A DNA stretch of 9,961 nucleotides, taken from assembly GCA_905207535.1 (NCBI GenBank), contig CAJLLX010000070.1, positions 1 through 9,961 on the forward strand, given 5' to 3'. The position numbers were made by a program, and so were the translations under genes. The notes below the pieces were generated by a model. That model saw only the letters and a list, made by a program, of their open reading frames with translations. It was not told the DNA's origin and searched no databases. Positions 4,765-9,961 of this stretch are shown here, piece after piece (the first letter of the stretch is position 1; each line of letters opens with the position of its first letter). This DNA is from an uncultured Muribaculaceae bacterium. Lineage in GTDB: Bacteria; Bacteroidota; Bacteroidia; Bacteroidales; Muribaculaceae.

Positions 4765-7301
4765 AACGCCTCTTCGTGTTCTTTGCGGTGATGCTGTGTG
4801 TCCTCGCCGCTTTTGCGCAGAAGTTCAGCTACCGCTTCAACCATACCCCTCTCGCCGATGCGCTCACGCAGATTGCCGAGCAGCATCCCGACATACATAT
4901 CAACTTTATCTACAACGAACTCGACAAATATCCCGTCACGGCAACCGTCCGCACAAACGACGCCTACGATATGCTCCGGCAACTGATCGGGCTGAATCCC
5001 GTGTCGTTAATCCGTTCAAAAGACCGATACTATGTCGAGGCCCTTCAGCATGGCAAATTTGTGTACCACGGTCGCGTAGTAAGCAACGATAAGGAGCCTG
5101 TGGCGGGTGCGACAGTAATGTTGCTGGCACCTAAAGATTCCACTGTAATCACATACGGCATCGCCGATGCCGACGGTCGATTCTCAATACCCTGCGACAG
5201 CCGCGGCGTAATTGCAAAACTCAGTTGCATCGGGTATAGAACGACCTATCGCCACTGCCCGGATTTTAACTGCGGCACCATTGTGATGCCCGTTCATACC
5301 ATCAAACTCGGTCAGGTGAATGTCGAAGCACAAACCGCCACCGTCTATACCGACAAAACTGTGTTTATCCCTACCACCCGACAGAAAAATGCCTCGCAGA
5401 CCGGTGCAGATCTAATCGATCACATGGGAATCCCGCAACTGAAAGTGTCTCTGTCGGGAAATATCTCTACAAATTCCGGAAGTCCGGTAGGTGTCTTTAT
5501 CGACTTCATACCCTCCTCGGCCGAAGATCTGAAAGCCATGTGTTTGGCCGACGTGCGAAGGGTGGAATATTACGAAAATCCCACCGACCCGCGTATGCAG
5601 GGACATACTTTTGCAATCAACTATGTAATGGCCAAGTATGAATACGGCGGATATGTCAAGGGGATGGGCGTAGGCAACCTCCTCTCTTATTCGGAGCAAC
5701 TGCTTGCCAATGTCCGACTTCAGAAAAAGAAAATGACCTACGACCTTATGGGCTATGGCTTCAATTCCGACCACTCGCACACCGGTTCGGAATTAACCGA
5801 GACAATCCGGCTGCCGCAGCCCGACAGCGGGATAAAGACTTTCGACCGCTATTCAAAAACGACATCTTCAAAGGATAGCCATCAGCAATATTTCGCTGCT
5901 TTCAGGGCCACCTACAATTCCGACCATATTAAGGCTTCGACTCAGATTAACGGCAGCATCGACCGGCGGCCTAAGTCCGACCGAAGTGGCACGGTGACGT
6001 ATACGGCCACCGATTACCCCGCTTCCGAGTATACATCAGCTCTGTTTAACTCGTCAAAATTTATTTCGTACAGCGGCTATTATTTCTTTTCACTTCCGAA
6101 AAGTAATACTTTGACATTTACCCCGAAATATATGTATTCGCATACTCAGCAGAATTCATCTTACCTGGAAAGCGGATATGCACCGATACTCAACAACGCA
6201 ACCGACAATACAAATCAGCTCAGGGCTGATTTGAAATATACACATGATTTCGGCAAATACGGGAATATCCTGACATTTGTAAGAGGCTCATACGAATACA
6301 ACCGCACCCGCTACACCGGCTCGGTGGAGTCGTACGACAGTGCCAAAACCTCGCGTATAGGCGTGGGTGCTAACTACAACATCAATGTGGGCGATTTCCG
6401 GGGCACTGTGGGATTCGGCTGGGACTGGGACCGCCTGCAGTTTGGCGATTTGATCGACAAGCCCTCCGCGCCGTGGTTCGACATGTCGCTACGATATACG
6501 ATTAAACAAAAGCACTCCCTCTCCACCGTCTTTCATTACAGCACATGGGCTCCGGATCCCAGCTACAAGAGCGAGAATATCATCAGCGCCACGCATCTGT
6601 TGAGCTATACCGGAAATCCGGCATTGGTGCCCGACAAAAGCTATGACTTAGGTCTGTTCTACTCATGGTATCCCAACAATAACTATAGCTTCAGCGCCTT
6701 TGCCACATCATGGATAATGGGCGACCGGTATGTGTATGACTATGAGGCCACTCCTACCGGAATACTGCGAACAATCAAGCAGCCGCTGGGCAGTTTTATG
6801 AAGACCGAATACGGTATCAGCGCAACTCTCCGATTCCTTAACCGCAATCTTGTATTTACAGGAGAAATAAGTCACCAGCTGAATCACAACGGCACGCCAT
6901 ATAATATCAATCACTCGTATATCGACTGGTATGCCCGTGTTCGCTACTATCTGAACGACTGGAATTTTTCGCTGACGTATATTTCAGATCAGGGCAAACC
7001 TGACGGAGCTATCAACGGAATATGGGTGAAAACCAAAAACGACTGGTATTTGACCATTGGCTGGGCTAATACAAACTGGAACGTCAAAGCTAACATACTG
7101 AATATGACCCGATGGAACTGGCGCAGCGACCGACGGACAATGCACAGCAAGTATTATGACACCGTCGAACAGGTGTACAACGGCAGCAGTCATGCGCTGA
7201 TACAACTGACCGCCACCTACACCTTCGGCTTCGGCAAAAAGGTGAATTGCGACAACGAGCCGAGCGTTTCAGGCTCTGCCGCCTCCGCAATTTTGAAGTA
7301 A
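4761..7301 (+). CDS. Outer-membrane beta-barrel receptor with STN and carboxypeptidase-regulatory-like domains (TonB-dependent transducer-like)
   Basis: The protein has 846 residues. A signal peptide (1-19, MKRLFVFFAVMLCVLAAFA) is followed by an STN/secretin-like domain at about 22-93 (F-N-H-T-P-L-A-D-A-L-T-Q-I-A-E), a carboxypeptidase-regulatory-like beta-sandwich at about 101-185 (G-R-V-V-S-N-D-K-E-P-V-A-G-A-T-V, D-A-D-G-R-F-S-I-P), a plug-like region at about 190-295 (V-G-V-F-I-D-F-I, D-V-R-R-V-E-Y-Y-E-N-P), and a beta-barrel from about 300 to 830 of the OMP_b-brl_3 kind. The C-terminus after the last strand (T-Y-T-F-G-F-G-K-K-V) is a Ser/Ala-rich tail, as in relatives. I see no clear TonB box. 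STN domains of such receptors contact the membrane-bound anti-sigma factor, so this protein likely senses or imports a ligand and starts the signal. Translation is coupled to the anti-sigma gene by an ATGA overlap. No SusD gene is adjacent. Ligand unknown. Confidence 0.85.
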   Translation: MKRLFVFFAVMLCVLAAFAQKFSYRFNHTPLADALTQIAEQHPDIHINFIYNELDKYPVTATVRTNDAYDMLRQLIGLNPVSLIRSKDRYYVEALQHGKFVYHGRVVSNDKEPVAGATVMLLAPKDSTVITYGIADADGRFSIPCDSRGVIAKLSCIGYRTTYRHCPDFNCGTIVMPVHTIKLGQVNVEAQTATVYTDKTVFIPTTRQKNASQTGADLIDHMGIPQLKVSLSGNISTNSGSPVGVFIDFIPSSAEDLKAMCLADVRRVEYYENPTDPRMQGHTFAINYVMAKYEYGGYVKGMGVGNLLSYSEQLLANVRLQKKKMTYDLMGYGFNSDHSHTGSELTETIRLPQPDSGIKTFDRYSKTTSSKDSHQQYFAAFRATYNSDHIKASTQINGSIDRRPKSDRSGTVTYTATDYPASEYTSALFNSSKFISYSGYYFFSLPKSNTLTFTPKYMYSHTQQNSSYLESGYAPILNNATDNTNQLRADLKYTHDFGKYGNILTFVRGSYEYNRTRYTGSVESYDSAKTSRIGVGANYNINVGDFRGTVGFGWDWDRLQFGDLIDKPSAPWFDMSLRYTIKQKHSLSTVFHYSTWAPDPSYKSENIISATHLLSYTGNPALVPDKSYDLGLFYSWYPNNNYSFSAFATSWIMGDRYVYDYEATPTGILRTIKQPLGSFMKTEYGISATLRFLNRNLVFTGEISHQLNHNGTPYNINHSYIDWYARVRYYLNDWNFSLTYISDQGKPDGAINGIWVKTKNDWYLTIGWANTNWNVKANILNMTRWNWRSDRRTMHSKYYDTVEQVYNGSSHALIQLTATYTFGFGKKVNCDNEPSVSGSAASAILK

Positions 7302-7302
7302 T

Positions 7303-7330
7303 CCTTTTGCCACCGACAGGCGCAAAAAGG
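7303..7330. repeat. Imperfect hairpin just after the receptor gene
   Basis: CCTTTTGC (7303-7310) pairs with GCAAAAAGG (7322-7330), with one extra A in the right arm, around an 11-base loop; it begins one base after the receptor stop codon. There is no T-run after it on the plus strand, so it is at most a weak 3' end structure for the receptor operon. Its right arm doubles as the U-tract of the minus-strand terminator. Confidence 0.3.
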
Positions 7331-7352
7331 GGCGCACCGAAAACTCGGCGCG
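7324..7352 (-). terminator. Intrinsic terminator of the GH97 gene
   Basis: Read on the minus strand, CGCGCCGA and TCGGTGCG form an 8-bp stem (one G-U pair) with a GTTT loop (plus-strand 7352 down to 7333), followed by CCCC and then five T residues (7328-7324). This lies about 30 bases beyond the GH97 stop codon. On the plus strand the same stem has an A-C mismatch and no T-run, so it fits the minus-strand gene better. Confidence 0.55.
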
Positions 7353-7380
7353 TCCACCTCAATCGACATTATCTTTAACC

Positions 7381-9961
7381 TTATTTCACTATCAGACGCC
7401 ATACTTTGCGAGCATTGTCGCAGATGAGCGTGACGATATACATGCCGGCCGGAAAGTCGCATACCAGGCTGTCATGTTCGGCTGCAAACCGGCTGCAGAT
7501 TAGCTCGCCGGAGAGCGAGTAGACAGCCAGGCGCCCTGCCACGGCGTTGTCAAGCGCTACGGATTCGCCATTACTGACCATGTATGCCGTCGTTTCGTTG
7601 CGGTCGGCAACCTCGGTTACGCCCGACGGAATCGTTTTGTAGACGTCGAAACCGTAGATGCGCGTTGCCGAGTCGCCCGCCGGGCGCTTGAGGTTGAGTT
7701 TCACATATTTTGCTTTGACGGGGGAGATCATGTCGACCTTCACATTGTCGGTTTTGCGGTTTTTGGCATCGACGACAGTCTGCCACGATTCGCCGTCTTC
7801 CGACACAGAAATGCTGTATTGGTCGAGATTCTTGAACTGACTTTCACGCGTCTTGCAGTCGCGCATCACGAATTTGTTTACATAATAGGGCTGGTCGAGG
7901 GCGATTGTCACCCACGGACGGTCGTTGGAGTTGTCACACCATTTCGTAGCGTCGTCGCCATCGAGCAGCTTTGCCGCCCCTTCACCCTGATTCACCTGCG
8001 AGCTGTACGACAGAATGCTGCCGCCGTTGGCTTCGAGGCTCACCGCGCTCCCGGCTTCTTCGGGCATTACGCAGAAACTCGTCGAGAGCATGTCGCCGAT
8101 CACGCTCCCTTTCGGCTCCACCGACACCTGCAGCACGTGGTTGCCCTCGCCGGCGGCAAGCGGAGAGACACTGAAAGTGTGCTCTCTCGACTCGCCGGCG
8201 CTGAGCGCGATCTCCTCGGTGTACTTCTCGCCGCCGTTGAGCTGCCAGGCCACGGTCACGCCGTCAAGGTCTGTCTTGCTGTTGTTGGCAAACGTGGCCG
8301 AGACTTCGCCGTTGCCTTCATAAGGCTTTATGCTTTCGACGCTCACGTCGCTCAGAGCGATTGCCGGGGTAATGTCAAGACGGTCGATGTTGGGACACCA
8401 GCCGTTGGCGTTGCCGAGAGCCAGGGTGTTGGCGCCGGCTTTCAGAGGCAAGGTGATCGTCTTGATAGCCAGACCGTCTGACGCCCAGGAGAATCCATTG
8501 CCCCGGAATTCATATTTCTGCACATATTCGCCGCCGTTGACGTTTACTTCGAGCGAACGCGTGTCTTGCGTCACATAGTAGAACGTCACGTCATACATTC
8601 CCGTTTCCCCTACAGTTACGTCGCATTCGAGCGAGCCTTCGTTGTTGCCGAGGAATCCGGCCATTTTGCCGCCCGAGCAGTTGTTGCGGCTATCGGTGTC
8701 GATGGTGGCTTTCCCTATGAGGCGGCCCGCCTCGGCCTCGATGATCTGGTGTGCGGGCTGAATGTGGGGGTTGGCGCTGAGGCGCACTGTAAATCCTCCC
8801 GTGGCCTTGACGTCGACCGCCAGCTCGTCGCCGGGATTGACGGCGCGGGCCTCGTAGGCGATGTCGGAGGGGCAGCCTCCGTCCTTATATATCTGCGCGG
8901 TGCAGGGAGCGGTGATGAAATCGAGCGGGACCTTCACCGTGCGCGCCTCCTTGCTTATCGAGGCCACATACCAGTCGCTTCCCTTGCGGCGCGCCATGGT
9001 GATATAGCTCTCGGGGGAGGCTTCGAGGCAGCGTGATTCGTCCCACGATGCCGGAAGCACCTTCAGCAGAGGTGCCGACACGCTGTAGATCATGTTTTCG
9101 GGATAGTCGCTCATGGTGCAGATGCCGCTTTCGTAAATCGTGGCGAGCGCCACCTGATGCGCCCATGTGGTGGTGTGGCGGATCACCCCGTCTTTGCGGG
9201 CGAACTCCACGGGGGTATAGTCCATGGCGCCGATCACGTTGCGGGTGAGGGCAAGCGTCACGTTGTGGTCGGCCGGAGTGGCGAGATGGTTGAAGAAATA
9301 TTGTTCGCCTCCGTATACGGCCTCCGATGTCACGAGGTGGGGATATGTGCGGCGCAGGCCCGAAGGCTTGGTGCATCCGTGGAAATTGACCATCAGGTGG
9401 CAGTCGGCGCACACGCGGAGCATCGTTTCATACTTCTCCATGAATTCTTTGCTGTCGTTCTCGAAAAAGTCGATTTTGACGCCGGCAAAGCCCAGCTCGG
9501 CCCAGTTGCCGAATATCTCGCGCATCTGCTCCTCGTCGTTGGTGAAACGGTTCTGATGCGACCAGATGAACACCTTCACTCCCTTCGAAGCGGCATAGTC
9601 GGTCACATCTTTTAGACGATATTCCGATGCGTCCCAGCCGTCGTCGAGAGTATAATATTCCCAGCCCATGATGGCCGCCTGGTCGATGAAATGCTTCACT
9701 GTCTCGAAATCATGGCATTGGTTGCCGTCGAGACCGCCCCAGTCCCACGACGAGAGGCCGGCTTTTATCCATGAGGTGTCGGTCATGTCGGTTGCCGGGT
9801 TGAGGTTGTCGACCAGATTCGATTCCACCAGGGTCGGCAGGCTGCCGGCGTAGATCGTGCGCCAGGGCGACTCGAAAGGGAGCTCCACGGTCACCTCGTC
9901 GGGGTTGCCGAAGGTGAAGAGTCCCTTCTCGTCGGCTGAAGGGTAGAGAGCCGAAGCGTGG
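7381..9961 (-). CDS. Secreted GH97 glycoside hydrolase with CBM6/35-like, Ig-like and F5/8C modules and type IX secretion tail (5' end outside window)
   Basis: The frame stays open to 9961, so the true start, signal peptide and most of the N-terminal beta-sandwich lie outside; 859 residues are visible. From the edge come the end of that sandwich (ending L-V-E-S-N-L-V-D-N-L-N-P), the catalytic barrel (about 9780-8930) and a GH97 C-terminal sandwich (to about 8770). Barrel motifs include T-S-W-I-K-A-G, Y-T-L-D-D-G-W, G-V-K-I-D-F-F-E, V-N-F-H-G-C-T-K-P-S-G, S-E-A-V-Y-G-G-E-Q-Y and N-V-I-G-A-M-D-Y-T-P. The Asp of K-I-D-F-F (9469-9471) and the Glu of G-G-E-Q-Y (9304-9306) sit 55 residues apart, which fits nucleophile and acid/base of retaining GH97 alpha-galactosidases; SusB-like inverting enzymes lack that Asp. 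Then follow a CBM6/35-like module (about 8748-8365), an Ig/CARDB-like domain (about 8364-8059), an F5/8 type C module (about 8037-7630) and a sorting tail (about 7581-7384, G-M-Y-I-V-T-L then K-V-W-R-L-I-V-K). It probably acts at the cell surface on galactose-bearing glycans. The substrate is inferred. Confidence 0.88.
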   Translation of the reverse strand, partial: HASALYPSADEKGLFTFGNPDEVTVELPFESPWRTIYAGSLPTLVESNLVDNLNPATDMTDTSWIKAGLSSWDWGGLDGNQCHDFETVKHFIDQAAIMGWEYYTLDDGWDASEYRLKDVTDYAASKGVKVFIWSHQNRFTNDEEQMREIFGNWAELGFAGVKIDFFENDSKEFMEKYETMLRVCADCHLMVNFHGCTKPSGLRRTYPHLVTSEAVYGGEQYFFNHLATPADHNVTLALTRNVIGAMDYTPVEFARKDGVIRHTTTWAHQVALATIYESGICTMSDYPENMIYSVSAPLLKVLPASWDESRCLEASPESYITMARRKGSDWYVASISKEARTVKVPLDFITAPCTAQIYKDGGCPSDIAYEARAVNPGDELAVDVKATGGFTVRLSANPHIQPAHQIIEAEAGRLIGKATIDTDSRNNCSGGKMAGFLGNNEGSLECDVTVGETGMYDVTFYYVTQDTRSLEVNVNGGEYVQKYEFRGNGFSWASDGLAIKTITLPLKAGANTLALGNANGWCPNIDRLDITPAIALSDVSVESIKPYEGNGEVSATFANNSKTDLDGVTVAWQLNGGEKYTEEIALSAGESREHTFSVSPLAAGEGNHVLQVSVEPKGSVIGDMLSTSFCVMPEEAGSAVSLEANGGSILSYSSQVNQGEGAAKLLDGDDATKWCDNSNDRPWVTIALDQPYYVNKFVMRDCKTRESQFKNLDQYSISVSEDGESWQTVVDAKNRKTDNVKVDMISPVKAKYVKLNLKRPAGDSATRIYGFDVYKTIPSGVTEVADRNETTAYMVSNGESVALDNAVAGRLAVYSLSGELICSRFAAEHDSLVCDFPAGMYIVTLICDNARKVWRLIVK
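7384..7581 (-). other. Type IX secretion C-terminal signal domain of the GH97 protein
   Basis: The last 66 or so residues form a small beta-rich domain: R-L-A-V-Y-S-L-S-G-E-L-I, then F-P-A-G-M-Y-I-V-T-L, then K-V-W-R-L-I-V-K at the end. This matches the type A Por/type IX sorting domain pattern (strand with a G-x-x-V/L, a Gly-x-Tyr-hydrophobic strand, and a terminal Lys-containing strand). It should route the enzyme through the outer membrane and anchor it at the surface. The secretion machinery itself is not in the window. Confidence 0.7.

Noticed and set aside
4761..7301. SusC-type nutrient importer
   Set aside because: No SusD gene follows, and the barrel and C-terminal tail look like the OMP_b-brl_3 group; I therefore call it a receptor/transducer.
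7819..8481. Plus-strand 220-residue frame opposite the GH97 gene
   Set aside because: It is antisense to CBM and Ig-like modules with clear folds, has no recognisable domain and no promoter.
1..9961. CRISPR array, tRNA/rRNA genes, insertion sequences or a phage/defence island
   Set aside because: No regular direct repeats, cloverleaf, transposase or phage proteins were found on either strand.

Overview
The window looks like a chromosomal segment from a gut Bacteroidales bacterium, most likely Muribaculaceae or a close relative. This is inference from four things: an ECF sigma / DUF4974 anti-sigma / STN-bearing outer-membrane receptor operon, a GH97 glycosidase with carbohydrate-binding modules and a type IX secretion tail, a Bacteroidetes-style promoter (TAnnTTTG), and GC-rich coding DNA with few clear Shine-Dalgarno sites. 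No tRNA, rRNA, CRISPR array or intact insertion sequence was seen.

Left part (1-1376): a patchwork of broken genes. On the minus strand, one open frame joins the N-terminal start of an ABC ATPase (ending soon after Walker A) to the C-terminal half of an ABC-2 permease. At about 1003-1015 this runs into an oppositely oriented, more AT-rich fragment: the end of an MNT-type nucleotidyltransferase (antitoxin of MNT/HEPN modules), followed by what may be the first residues of its HEPN partner. At least two truncation joints lie within about 250 bp, so the region is either a real decayed deletion scar or an assembly chimera.

Centre left (1395-3441): a two-gene operon of bacterial PH-domain membrane proteins (YdbS-like then YdbT-like, overlapping), behind a good Bacteroidetes promoter at 1342-1369.

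Centre (3626-7301): three genes coupled by 4-nt ATGA overlaps: ECF sigma factor, a short single-pass anti-sigma factor with a C-terminal DUF4974 domain but no FecR domain, and an 846-residue outer-membrane beta-barrel protein with signal peptide, STN domain, carboxypeptidase-regulatory-like domain and a plug-like region. This is the layout of a trans-envelope signalling relay: the receptor's STN domain should contact the anti-sigma factor in the periplasm and release the sigma factor. No SusD partner and no target gene on the same strand are present.

Right part (7381-9961, minus strand): a convergent gene for a multidomain secreted GH97 glycosidase, cut by the window edge at its 5' end. It carries the Asp and Glu expected of the retaining alpha-galactosidase-like subgroup, a CBM6/35-like module, an Ig-like domain, an F5/8 type C (CBM32-like) module and a type IX secretion C-terminal signal. 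A hairpin followed by a U-tract between the convergent genes fits its terminator.
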